From: Candidatus Gastranaerophilales bacterium
GTDB taxonomy: Bacteria > Cyanobacteriota > Vampirovibrionia > Gastranaerophilales > JANQFW01
DNA length: 45,636 nt
NCBI GenBank assembly: GCA_028280605.1
Contig: JANQLL010000102.1
Coordinates: 1 to 45,636 of the forward strand
Direction: 5' to 3'
The first letter of the stretch is position 1. Each line of letters begins with the position of its first letter. The position numbers were made by a program, and so were the translations under genes. Of this stretch, positions 26,085-34,721 are shown one piece after another. The notes beneath the pieces are model-generated. The model saw only the letters and a list, made by a program, of their open reading frames with translations. It had not been told where the DNA came from and searched no databases.

Positions 26085-26654
26085 TTAATCACAATTTTCA
26101 ATCTTCTTTTTTGCTCTACTTTTTTTTATGGGTTTTGTAATCGTTACAATAATTTTATTAGTAAGATATATACCTGCTAAACTCAAAACAAAATACTGAG
26201 CAAACAGCTCAAATAAATCAAGTAAAATTTTATGTTCATTTTTAAATATAGCTTCAAAGATTTGCTCTTTACCGAGCATAAAATAATGAATTAAAAGTAT
26301 TATACAGAAATACCCGATAAAATAACCAATCGTTGCTGTGATAGCAGAAAATATTGCATGTGGCAAAGATATTGTCCACTTATGCCTTAAGCTCGCATAT
26401 ATTGTCAGTACCACAGATAACAAAATTATGCCTGCAATGCTTCTGGTAAATTCATATACAGTTATTAAAAATGGCACATACTTTGTAACAAGATCACCAA
26501 ATGCTTCTGAAAATACAAGACCAAGTACTAGATATGCCCATAAATAAAATGGTACGTAGCCTGTTAAATTATCTTGATCGGCTTTACCGAGTTTGTTGTC
26601 TATGCTTTCATTGTTTAACATCTTTACAGCTCTTACCTGTTTAAATTTACACAT
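26085..26654 (-). CDS. Four-helix integral membrane protein, function unknown
   Basis: This 189-residue protein has four hydrophobic segments: about 33-55 (VPFYLWAYLVLGLVFSEAFG), 66-90, 99-128 (AIFSAITATIGYFIGYFCII) and 148-172. It ends in a basic Lys/Arg-rich tail, so it is an inner-membrane protein. No catalytic motif is visible. The first ATG lies almost on top of a TATAAT-like sequence at 26658-26663 (minus strand), so translation may really begin at the ATG at 26621 (MLNNESID), 11 codons in. It diverges from the Fic gene; the short space between them contains two interleaved inverted repeats. Confidence 0.65.
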   Translation of the reverse strand: MCKFKQVRAVKMLNNESIDNKLGKADQDNLTGYVPFYLWAYLVLGLVFSEAFGDLVTKYVPFLITVYEFTRSIAGIILLSVVLTIYASLRHKWTISLPHAIFSAITATIGYFIGYFCIILLIHYFMLGKEQIFEAIFKNEHKILLDLFELFAQYFVLSLAGIYLTNKIIVTITKPIKKSRAKKKIENCD

Positions 26655-26702
26655 AAAATTATAGCACCAAAATAGTGGTTAGATTATTTACTTTTTTAGT
26701 TA

Positions 26703-26753
26703 TTGATAGAATCGTTTCATTATGATACTATTCTATCAAATTAATGAAACGAT
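26703..26753. promoter_or_regulatory. Two interleaved inverted repeats before the Fic gene
   Basis: TTGATAGAAT (26703-26712) is complementary to ATTCTATCAA (26730-26739), and ATCGTTTCATTA (26711-26722) to TAATGAAACGAT (26742-26753). All pairings are perfect and the arms alternate A-B-A'-B'. In RNA this is the topology of an H-type pseudoknot; in DNA it is two overlapping dyad operators. It ends 15 bp before the Fic start codon, whose product has an N-terminal DNA-binding-like domain, so autoregulation is a reasonable inference. Confidence 0.8.
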
Positions 26754-26768
26754 AATTGCAAGGTAGCT

Positions 26769-27815
26769 ATGGAACTTACGAAAAGGCAATACAAAATTTT
26801 AAATTTTATTCAAGACCGACAATCTGTAAAAAGGTCAGATATAGACATTTATGTTAGATCTTTCGATGATAAAAGCTCTAAAATTACTATACTTAGAGAA
26901 TTGGAAGTATTACTTGAAAAAAAATTAATAAAAAAGACAGGAAAAGCCAGAAATATAACGTATTCTCCTTTAAACCATTGCGAACTGCTTAAAAAGTATG
27001 ACGTTGAAGAATATTTTAAAGTGGAAGCTGATAATAGGGTTATAAAATATTCTCAGTTTAATTTTAATATTTTTAATCAATTACAGTATATTTTTTCCCC
27101 CGATGAACTGTTGGAAGTTGAAAAAATCAATGATATTTATACACAGAAAGTTCAAAAATCAACTCCAGCTATTTTGAAAAAAGAATTTGAAAGGCTTATG
27201 ATTGAGTTAAGCTGGAAATCATCTCAAATAGAGGGAAATACATACTCTTTACTTGATACTGAAATTTTAATAAAAGAAAATATTGAAGCAAAAGGTCATA
27301 AGTCAGAAGAAGCTGTAATGATTTTAAATCATAAAAAAGCTCTTGATTACATTTATGAGAATACAGAATATTTTAAGGTTATTACAATTTCAAAACTGGA
27401 AGAGCTTCATTCTATTTTAACCGATCATATGGGTGTATTAAAGGGATTAAGAAAGTCTCCTGTTGGCATTATAGGAACGAACTATAAGCCTCTTGGCGAC
27501 CAGCATCAAATTAAAGAAGCTGTTGAAAAATTGATAAAACAAATTAACCTTTCTACAAATCCTATAGAAAAAGCGTTAATTGCAGTAATTATGATTTCAT
27601 ATATACAACCGTTTGAAGATGGCAACAAAAGAACCGGCAGAATTCTAGCAAACGCTATTTTATTAGCTAATAGCTATTGTCCCCTTTCTTACAGAAGTAT
27701 AGATGAAAAAGAATATAAAAAAGCTGTAATAATTTTTTATGAAAATAATAGCTTAGATTATTTTAAAACCTTGTTTATTGAACAATTTAAGTTTGCCGTT
27801 GATAAATACTTTTAG
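26769..27815 (+). CDS. Winged-helix Fic-domain protein with His-to-Gln change in the active motif
   Basis: This 348-residue protein has an N-terminal winged helix (about 1-68), a linker helix, and a Fic domain. The inhibitory motif SSQIEGN lies at 151-157, matching the (S/T)xxxE(G/N) element that blocks ATP binding. The core motif, normally HPFxDGNxRTGR, reads QPFEDGNKRTGR: residue 280 is Gln (CAA, 27606-27608) in place of the catalytic His. Asp, Asn and both Arg remain. Fic enzymes use that His as general base for AMPylation, so normal activity is unlikely; the protein may be a regulator, bind nucleotide only, or use other chemistry. AAGGTAGCT precedes the ATG. It diverges from a membrane protein gene. 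Confidence 0.85.
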   Translation: MELTKRQYKILNFIQDRQSVKRSDIDIYVRSFDDKSSKITILRELEVLLEKKLIKKTGKARNITYSPLNHCELLKKYDVEEYFKVEADNRVIKYSQFNFNIFNQLQYIFSPDELLEVEKINDIYTQKVQKSTPAILKKEFERLMIELSWKSSQIEGNTYSLLDTEILIKENIEAKGHKSEEAVMILNHKKALDYIYENTEYFKVITISKLEELHSILTDHMGVLKGLRKSPVGIIGTNYKPLGDQHQIKEAVEKLIKQINLSTNPIEKALIAVIMISYIQPFEDGNKRTGRILANAILLANSYCPLSYRSIDEKEYKKAVIIFYENNSLDYFKTLFIEQFKFAVDKYF

Positions 27816-27847
27816 ATATTCGATTTAGCAAAAGTTTTATGTACATC

Positions 27848-28559
27848 CTATTTCTTAACTTTTTCGAACTTTAACTTTTTTAGCCTTTTGTTGATCTTAT
27901 TAGCGTTAAAATACTCAGGATCATAGTCTTCACCAAGCCAGTCCATAGTGTCTTCATACTCAGGGTCACTTTCATCATTCATATATGCGCAACAAATCAT
28001 AATAACCAATGAAAGAACCACAATCTTCCGGCGGACAAGCCCTGGCACCGGCTACGCAATTAGGGTAAACTTTGCCTGGATCTTTATCAATCACTTGTTC
28101 TACTTTAACTTCGTGTACCCAATTATCACCAAAATCATACACATACCTGAAAGTTTGGCCTTCTTCCTTTATAAGCTCAGCAATAGGACTATTCAAATGA
28201 TACGTACTTTTTAACTTTGCGGTTTCTTCTTCAGCTTTAAAAATCTCATTAATTTCTTCAGGGTCAAGGGTAATAGTTCCATCATCCGATTCAGCTTTAT
28301 CCAGTAACTCTTGAAACTTTTTAGAGGATGTAAGCTGCCTGAAAAAACCTTCCGCAGGATTAAAGGTTGAGCCCTCTTCACAACTGACTATAAAGCCATC
28401 AATGACAAATTCATACATATGATAATCTTCCCACCCCATAATAGTTTGAATAATATCATGGAGCGACTTGAATGTGATATTATCTTCAACCTGAAAAGTT
28501 CTCCATATCGGCGGCTCTATTTCTGCAAGTTTAATCTTAAGCTGTAATATATTTGCCAT
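27848..28559 (-). pseudogene. Plasmid pRiA4b ORF-3-family protein, frameshifted
   Basis: Translation from 28559 (GAGGGAG upstream) gives the pRiA4b ORF-3-like family, function unknown: LKIKLAEIEPPIWRTFQV, FKSLHDIIQTIMGWEDYHMYEF, YVYDFGDNWVHEV, ACPPEDCG. It reaches a stop at 27975-27977 after LLRIYE. The expected C-terminus (NDESDPEYEDTMDWLGEDYD, then YFNANKINKRLKK) continues in another frame from about 27984 to a stop at 27848-27850. The break lies in an AT dinucleotide run (GCATATATG); adding one AT restores one open frame, reading LLRIYMNDES. This is either a real two-base loss or a sequencing error. The intact part would make a 194-residue truncated protein. Confidence 0.8.
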
Positions 28560-28660
28560 TTTTCTCCCTCTTTAAATAAAAAAATAAAACATTAATAAAA
28601 ACAAAAAAAGGAATAAATAAATTTTTCTCCCTTATATAATTAATGTTTTTTTTAAATTTA

Positions 28661-29764
28661 TCATCTGGCTAAAAGGCTATAAAGTTCTAAATACTTATCG
28701 CACATGATAGAGATATCAAAATCCCTTACATAGTCATAAGCAGATTGCTTCATCCGGGCTTGACGATCATTATTCTTGTAAAAATATTCTATTTTATCCG
28801 CAAGCTCCTCATGATTTTCACGCTCAAATAAAAAACCATTAAAATCATCAAAAATAATTTCTCTAGGACCTCCAATGTTAGAAGCAATAACCGGTACACC
28901 TGCCGCCATTGCTTCTAACGCTGCTATACCTAATCCTTCATAACGTGAGGGTAAAACAAATAAATCTGCTTTATTTAAATATGGTACAATATCACATTTT
29001 TGACCTGCAAAATGCACATTATCAGATAAGTATAACTTATCTGCCAAGCTTATAATGTTATCATAGTTTTCTTTATCATAATCACACTTGCCGCCAACAA
29101 ATGTACAACTAAAGTTAATACCACGCTGCTTACATAAGTTTAGTGCCCTAATTAAGATATCCTGACCTTTTACTGCTGTTAACCTGGAAACATTAAGAAT
29201 ATTCAATTGATTATTCGGTTGTTGCAAAGGATCAAAAGAGAACTTGCTCAAATCAATGCCATTGTATATATGCACAACGTTTTCCACGCCATATTCCAAA
29301 GTTTCATCAAGAATAACCTTTGATATAGCAATATTTGCATCAATAAATTTCTTGTGGAGCAAGTTAAATATCCTATTGGAATTTTCCAACATATTGGTAG
29401 TATGTAGTGTATACACATGTCTAACACGTGGCATTATCATTTTAACCAGTATAGCCCATAACTTGCTGCCTGTATTATGCGAATGAATTATATCCACATT
29501 ATATTTGTTTATTATTTTAATTAAATTTTGAACTACACCAAATGTTTTTTGCCCAATTTTTTTATTAAAAAAATATACAGGATACCCAATTTGGATAAGC
29601 TCTTTTTTTAATTTTTCATCATAACAATTATTTATAACAACTGTTATAAACATACTTTCACTAGATTTTTTTGCCTGTTTTAAGGTTTCTATCAATAATT
29701 TTTCTGTACCCCCCATTTGAAGGGAAGAAATCAAATTTAAAACTATAGGTCTTTTATTTGACAT
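28661..29764 (-). CDS. GT4-family glycosyltransferase (exopolysaccharide operon)
   Basis: This 367-residue retaining glycosyltransferase has two Rossmann-like halves. The N-terminal part has the acceptor-side motif SLQMGGTEKLLIE and DIIHSHNT. The C-terminal part has NVSRLTAVKGQDILI and the donor-binding E-x7-E region YEGLGIAALEAMAAGVPVIAS followed by GGPREII. It is last of four minus-strand genes (Wza-, Wzc-, polymerase-like), so it likely adds a sugar to the repeat unit of a surface polysaccharide. The ATG at 29764 has GAGG seven bases upstream; an ATG four codons earlier lacks one. The sugar specificity cannot be read from the sequence. Confidence 0.88.
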   Translation of the reverse strand: MSNKRPIVLNLISSLQMGGTEKLLIETLKQAKKSSESMFITVVINNCYDEKLKKELIQIGYPVYFFNKKIGQKTFGVVQNLIKIINKYNVDIIHSHNTGSKLWAILVKMIMPRVRHVYTLHTTNMLENSNRIFNLLHKKFIDANIAISKVILDETLEYGVENVVHIYNGIDLSKFSFDPLQQPNNQLNILNVSRLTAVKGQDILIRALNLCKQRGINFSCTFVGGKCDYDKENYDNIISLADKLYLSDNVHFAGQKCDIVPYLNKADLFVLPSRYEGLGIAALEAMAAGVPVIASNIGGPREIIFDDFNGFLFERENHEELADKIEYFYKNNDRQARMKQSAYDYVRDFDISIMCDKYLELYSLLAR

Positions 29765-29799
29765 AAGCTGCCTCATATTTTATTAAAGGAATTTATACT

Positions 29800-31227
29800 T
29801 TATACAGATTTTTCCTCTGCTAAATCTACTTGCTTGCCCGGTATTTTATTAAGAATTTTTTCTTTATTTCTAAAAGCATAATAAAGGGCAAAAATAACAA
29901 ATACTAAAGTTCTAAAGTTCGTAGATGCGAATGAATGGTCAAATATACCCATAACCAGCATGCCTATTAAAAACATTAGTATTGAAAGACTTAAAAATTT
30001 TAAATAACCGTTAGTTCTTTTATAATCTCCATAAAGTGAAAACATAAAACAACCTATAATGCCATAATAAATAAATAAGCCAATCAATCCCATCTCTTGC
30101 ATAGCAAGCAAATATGAACTATGAGCATACCAACCGGCAATTCTTTCGAAAGTAACGTTAGCTGGAATATATAACGCAATAGCGTCCCAATAAGAGTTTA
30201 AACCTGATCCTATTAACGTACTTCTTGGTCCATCAAATATGATGGCAAATACAACATCCCAAATATTATCTCTAGGATTTAAAGTGTTAATATAAGATGT
30301 ACCTGATACATAAATAGCAAATGCCCCAATAAATAAAGTGCCTATTGCAGTTAATGTCCAAAATTTCTTTTTATTAGGAGTTATCTCATGCACAAAAAAG
30401 GCCATAGCAATTATCAAGCCTAACAAACTACCTCTTGAATAAGAAATTATAACTCCGGTAAAAAGTAGTAAAGCTATAGCTAAAGCTATTTTTTTGTTTT
30501 TTACAACATAATATAAAAAAGGACACAAAAGCAAAAACATAGAAACAAGGTAATTTCCAAAGCCGTTAAAGTGTATAAAAGAACCCTGTCCATGCCATAC
30601 AGATGTTGACCCCAATCCTAATAAGCCTAGATATCCCCTATTGGTTCTATAAAAAGCCCCCACGCTGGTAACTGATTGAAATATACCGACTATCGCCTGA
30701 AAACAAGCTGAAGCTATAAATAATTTTAAAATAGTTGATATTTTTACATATTTTAGTCTTAACATATAAACAGTAAGATAATATACAACAACTGCTTCAA
30801 TAAACTTCAAAGCCCCTAATATACCGGTAGAACTAATTGAAGTTATCCCTGCAAATAAAAATAATAAAGCAAGTGTTATAACATACTTATCCGCTGAAGT
30901 TTTAAGCGAAGCAAAATTATTGTACATAATACTATGCAAAACTACACTTACAAAGGTTATAAATATAAAAACATCTAAAGGGGCAATATTTAAACCGCCC
31001 GCACTAAACCTAAAAAATGCAAAGGGCAATGACAATATTAATAAATAATAAGGGATTTCAGGCTTGGCGACTAACAAAGCAGCCGCCAAACCTGAAACGA
31101 AGAGAATTAACAAATAATGGACAGGTATAAATAAACATAGTATACCTATACTTAAAGCAACAGAAAGTATAAAAATCTCAAGGTTACTAAAGTTAAAAGG
31201 TAATTTAGTCTTAACTTCACTTAACAT
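29800..31227 (-). CDS. O-antigen ligase/polymerase-like membrane protein
   Basis: This 475-residue integral membrane protein has about eleven to twelve hydrophobic helices and a large extracytoplasmic loop before the final helices (around 320-385, with WYAHSSYLLAMQEMGLIGLF). That pattern, including the H-S/N-x-x-L-x-x-x-x-E/G-x-G-x-x-G motif, is typical of the Wzy/WaaL O-antigen ligase superfamily. In this operon, between Wzc-like and glycosyltransferase genes, a polymerase (Wzy-like) role is more likely than ligation to lipid A. AGGAGC precedes the ATG, which begins one base after the Wzc-like stop. Confidence 0.85.
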   Translation of the reverse strand: MLSEVKTKLPFNFSNLEIFILSVALSIGILCLFIPVHYLLILFVSGLAAALLVAKPEIPYYLLILSLPFAFFRFSAGGLNIAPLDVFIFITFVSVVLHSIMYNNFASLKTSADKYVITLALLFLFAGITSISSTGILGALKFIEAVVVYYLTVYMLRLKYVKISTILKLFIASACFQAIVGIFQSVTSVGAFYRTNRGYLGLLGLGSTSVWHGQGSFIHFNGFGNYLVSMFLLLCPFLYYVVKNKKIALAIALLLFTGVIISYSRGSLLGLIIAMAFFVHEITPNKKKFWTLTAIGTLFIGAFAIYVSGTSYINTLNPRDNIWDVVFAIIFDGPRSTLIGSGLNSYWDAIALYIPANVTFERIAGWYAHSSYLLAMQEMGLIGLFIYYGIIGCFMFSLYGDYKRTNGYLKFLSLSILMFLIGMLVMGIFDHSFASTNFRTLVFVIFALYYAFRNKEKILNKIPGKQVDLAEEKSV

Positions 31228-31228
31228 T

Positions 31229-33412
31229 TTAAGCTCCTGTAGAATTCTTCATATTATGCTTCAGCTCCTGTACGAGCCCCTGTCTTTTTATGGAAACCTT
31301 AAAGTCCTTTTCAATGCTCGGATCTTCTTCTCTGATAATAGTTCCAATTAAATGTACACTCTGTTCTTTGAATATATTCATAAATCTCTTTAATACAGAG
31401 AATGTTGTTTGATAATCTACAAAAAGAACAGCTCCATCAGTGTGGCGAGATATTAAATTAAACTCAGGAGCAACATTGATTGGAGGCGCATCAATCAACA
31501 CCCAATCAAAATGTTCTTTAAGGATATATAATAATGTTTTAAAGGATTTTTTACTTAATAACTCATAAGATGAATCAACACTGCGGCAATTGCCTATTAT
31601 AGTCATGCCTTTATTGTCCTTAACCAGTGTTTTTAGTATTTGTTCTTTAGAAATTGGCTCGCTGTTATTTAATTTATTATCAATTTCTATTAATATATCT
31701 GATAAATTAATACTGTTAAATACTTTAGCGCTTTTAAGCATACCCGGCACTGCAAGGTCTGCATCAACAATAACTACAGAATATCCGGCCTGCTTAATAT
31801 TAGTTGCTATATCGTATAAAGATGATGATTTGTTTTTTACTTTAGATGTAGAAGTAAAAGCAATTATCTTATTATATTTAGATGTACAACGAGTTATTAA
31901 ATTAGATGTAATCTTTTTAAGAGAAAAATCTAATAATAATTTATTTTTATAAGCAGATTTTGTAATCCACGGCATTACACCTAAAACGGGCTTTCCGGTT
32001 GTTTTTTCTATATTGGCAGTACCTTCGCATAAATCCTGAGATACTGTTTTTGCCACAGAAGCCATAATACCGGCAGATAATGCAGCCATTATTGAAAGTA
32101 TAAACATATGGAAAGGATTCGGAAAAGCTGCAGATTTTGGCAAAGAAGGTACATCTATCAATGCAAACCCGGTTACAGATTCAGCTTCTTTAAGCTTTGC
32201 CTCAATTTGTTTAATTCTTAACTCATCAAAAGCTTGAGAAAGGTTAGTTTCTTCCTGTTCCAGCTTGGTTAAATTATAAAGTTTAGCAGGTATTTTAGAC
32301 TCTTTAAAATTAATATTTTTTATACTGTCCTCAAAAGACTCTTTTTCAGTTTTAAAAGCTTTTAAGTCAGTATGAGAAAGCACTAAATCCTCAACAAGCC
32401 TTTCTCTAACAGGATCCATAATACTAAGAGAATTGCTGTCTCCCTCAGAAGCCTGACCTAAAGTTAACTTAACTTGATTTGATATTTGCTCTTTTATAGT
32501 ATCAATTCTATTTTTTAAAGCTACCATTTTAGGGTTTGTCTTGGAATATTTAATTCCATCGTGAGAATAGTCTTGAATAACTTTGTTTAATTCACTTCTC
32601 AATGTAATTAAAACATCGTTCCCCGTACCTAGCGCAACCGCCTTTATTGCTTCATCGGTAGTTAAATTTAACTTTTTCTTAATCGATTCTATCTTACTAT
32701 TTGTGCTGCTAATACGAGCCTCAACATCTTGCACTTTTGCATGAAGGCTAATTTTCTGCCTGGTTAATTCATCGGTTTCTTCTCTTATGTTAACAGCGTT
32801 GTGAGCAAGTTGATAATCTTTTATTTGACTTCTCACATTAGCAAGCTTATCTTTAATTTCTACAATTTGATTATCAATAAATTCTTTACGATAGCTTTTT
32901 AAGCTTTTTTCCATTTCGATATTTTTTATCTTATATTCATCTATAAATAAAGTTAAAATATCTCTGGCCTTCTCGGGGTTGTCCCATTTTAGATTAATAC
33001 TTAGAATATCTGTGTTGGTTTTGTTTTTAACTTTATAACTACCTGCAAAGCGAGCTATTAAAGCTTTTTCATTGCCAGCTTCATCAGGATATTTTTCTGC
33101 AATTAATTTAGCCATTTTTTTTCTTAATGTTTTAGACTTTAATACTTCCATTTGTGTTAATAAAGGGTTACTCGCAAGAGTAAGAGGAGCGCTTGAGTTT
33201 TCATAATCGCTATTAACAACAAACGGATAGCTGTCAGCATTTTTTATCCATATTCTTGCTGATGATTTATATTTAGGCTTGTAAATACAAAAAAGATTAA
33301 TTAAAGAAAAGAAAAATATTATTCCAAAAACTGTTAAGATTAATTTTCTGTCCCTAACAAAGTTTCTTACAAACCTGTTAGAAGAAAAACTTGAAGATGA
33401 TAATATATTCAT
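31229..33412 (-). CDS. Wzc/GumC-like polysaccharide co-polymerase with degenerate BY-kinase domain
   Basis: The 727-residue protein has two membrane helices (about 24-42 and 430-455) flanking a periplasmic Wzz domain with long coiled coils (about 180-410). The cytosolic domain resembles bacterial tyrosine kinases (CpsD/Wzc). Walker A' (VVIVDAD, about 546-552) and Walker B (WVLIDAPP, 637-644) are present. The P-loop is aberrant: TSTSKVKNKSSS where the family has a Gly-rich GEGKS/T. There is no C-terminal tyrosine cluster. It is therefore likely a chain-length or co-polymerase protein with impaired or lost kinase activity. Start: the ATG with GAGG upstream (33412) is preferred over one five codons earlier. 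It follows the Wza-like gene by 26 bp. Confidence 0.85.
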   Translation of the reverse strand: MNILSSSSFSSNRFVRNFVRDRKLILTVFGIIFFFSLINLFCIYKPKYKSSARIWIKNADSYPFVVNSDYENSSAPLTLASNPLLTQMEVLKSKTLRKKMAKLIAEKYPDEAGNEKALIARFAGSYKVKNKTNTDILSINLKWDNPEKARDILTLFIDEYKIKNIEMEKSLKSYRKEFIDNQIVEIKDKLANVRSQIKDYQLAHNAVNIREETDELTRQKISLHAKVQDVEARISSTNSKIESIKKKLNLTTDEAIKAVALGTGNDVLITLRSELNKVIQDYSHDGIKYSKTNPKMVALKNRIDTIKEQISNQVKLTLGQASEGDSNSLSIMDPVRERLVEDLVLSHTDLKAFKTEKESFEDSIKNINFKESKIPAKLYNLTKLEQEETNLSQAFDELRIKQIEAKLKEAESVTGFALIDVPSLPKSAAFPNPFHMFILSIMAALSAGIMASVAKTVSQDLCEGTANIEKTTGKPVLGVMPWITKSAYKNKLLLDFSLKKITSNLITRCTSKYNKIIAFTSTSKVKNKSSSLYDIATNIKQAGYSVVIVDADLAVPGMLKSAKVFNSINLSDILIEIDNKLNNSEPISKEQILKTLVKDNKGMTIIGNCRSVDSSYELLSKKSFKTLLYILKEHFDWVLIDAPPINVAPEFNLISRHTDGAVLFVDYQTTFSVLKRFMNIFKEQSVHLIGTIIREEDPSIEKDFKVSIKRQGLVQELKHNMKNSTGA

Positions 33413-33438
33413 AAATTTAAACCTCATTATACCACTGC

Positions 33439-34527
33439 TTATTTGCCTATAACTTGATATCTGGTTGGCCTGAACATTAGTGCCCAGTTGTTGTATGTAT
33501 TAGCAAAAGTATTTGCCGGAGTAAAGATTCTGCCAAGGTAGTCGAAGAATTTACCCACAACAGGTCTGGAGCCATGCGGCACATAAATAACATCATTTGG
33601 CATTAAAACCATATCGTTTTTCATTGGGTTTACAGCTTTTGTAACCAGCTTGCCATTTGCATCTGCACGGCTGATATATACTTTCTTTGAAGCATACGCA
33701 GTTTCAAGCTGATATCCGCCCGCTGCTGTAATAGCAGAATTTAAAGTCAAAGAATCAGCTGATTCCAACCTGATTAAACCGGGCCTGTTCACATAGCCAA
33801 ATACTCTTACAGGTATGTTTTTAGGTGAAAATGTTGCTTTTGCATATAATTTATATTTGTTTTCATCAACGGCAAAAGGTGTAATAAGTCTTGGTACATA
33901 AATATTGTCACCCGGCATTAAGTACACATCCTGGTCAGAATCACCATGATTCAGCAGCGTCATTAAATTAACATTTATTGATTCTTTGGTGTACTTATTA
34001 GTAATAACAATATTTTCAAGATCTGCATCATGGGAAATGCCACCTGATGCTACAAGCACGTTCGATAGCATAGGTGTTTTTCTGTCAATCTGTACTTCAG
34101 GCCTGTCAGACATTGTAGATTGATTTGCTTGCGGGTTTGTTACAAGTTCATAACTGCCCGGATTTTGTACGCCACCGGTAATATAAACAAAGAATGGTCT
34201 TTTTTCTTCCAGTTTAATAGTCAATTTAGGATCATTTAAATAGTACTTATAATGCTTGGTAAGGAGTTTTTCAAACTCATCGATTTTTAACCCCGCAATA
34301 TTAATCGACCCCAACGGCGAAAGTACAATCTTGCCATCGGGTTGAACACGTATATCCTCTTGATCAAAATCCGGGTTATCATAAACATAAATGCTTAAAA
34401 GGTCATCAGGCCCAAGGACATAGCTTCTGCATTTGTAGCCGTCCGGGCTTAGTCCGTAAGACTCTTGTAAGATTTGCGTAAACGCAAATACAAACATTGA
34501 AAAAATAACCAAAAGTTTTTTTAACAT
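33439..34527 (-). CDS. Wza-like polysaccharide export protein (Poly_export/SLBB)
   Basis: This 362-residue protein has a signal peptide (about 1-25). A Poly_export domain follows (about 35-110: YVLGPDDLLSIYVYDNPDF, VQPDGKIVLSPLGSINIAGL), then two SLBB-type domains (about 112-210 and 235-320: VFGYVNRPGLIRL, ITAAGGY). Such proteins form the periplasmic and outer-membrane channel for capsule or exopolysaccharide. A clear lipobox was not found, so the outer-membrane anchoring of E. coli Wza may differ. GAGG lies before the ATG. It is the first gene of the operon Wza-Wzc-polymerase-glycosyltransferase. Confidence 0.9.
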   Translation of the reverse strand: MLKKLLVIFSMFVFAFTQILQESYGLSPDGYKCRSYVLGPDDLLSIYVYDNPDFDQEDIRVQPDGKIVLSPLGSINIAGLKIDEFEKLLTKHYKYYLNDPKLTIKLEEKRPFFVYITGGVQNPGSYELVTNPQANQSTMSDRPEVQIDRKTPMLSNVLVASGGISHDADLENIVITNKYTKESINVNLMTLLNHGDSDQDVYLMPGDNIYVPRLITPFAVDENKYKLYAKATFSPKNIPVRVFGYVNRPGLIRLESADSLTLNSAITAAGGYQLETAYASKKVYISRADANGKLVTKAVNPMKNDMVLMPNDVIYVPHGSRPVVGKFFDYLGRIFTPANTFANTYNNWALMFRPTRYQVIGK

Positions 34528-34642
34528 AACTAAAGCCTCAATTCTTCTACGCTCCAGTTATTTAATCTCGCATCCGGTTATTTGGCGCAATTAGTCAGTC
34601 AGTTATAAGGAAGAACAAAAAAAGTATTTTTTGTTATCTTTT

Positions 34643-34699
34643 TATCTAACCCCGTAGCCCCTTCAAAGGGGCCATCTTCAGTTTTGGGCACGCTTGCCC
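34643..34699. repeat. GC-rich hairpin pair
   Basis: GCCCCTT-CA-AAGGGGC (34657-34672) and GGGCA-CGCT-TGCCC (34686-34699) form two adjacent hairpins in AT-rich surroundings. On the minus strand, the first hairpin with its flank (GGCCCCTTTG... to GATAAAAA) resembles 12053-12082. It lies between the broken ATPase gene and the exopolysaccharide operon and may work as terminator, insulator or dispersed repeat. Confidence 0.5.
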
Positions 34700-34721
34700 G
34701 TTATAAATTTTTTTAAAATTT

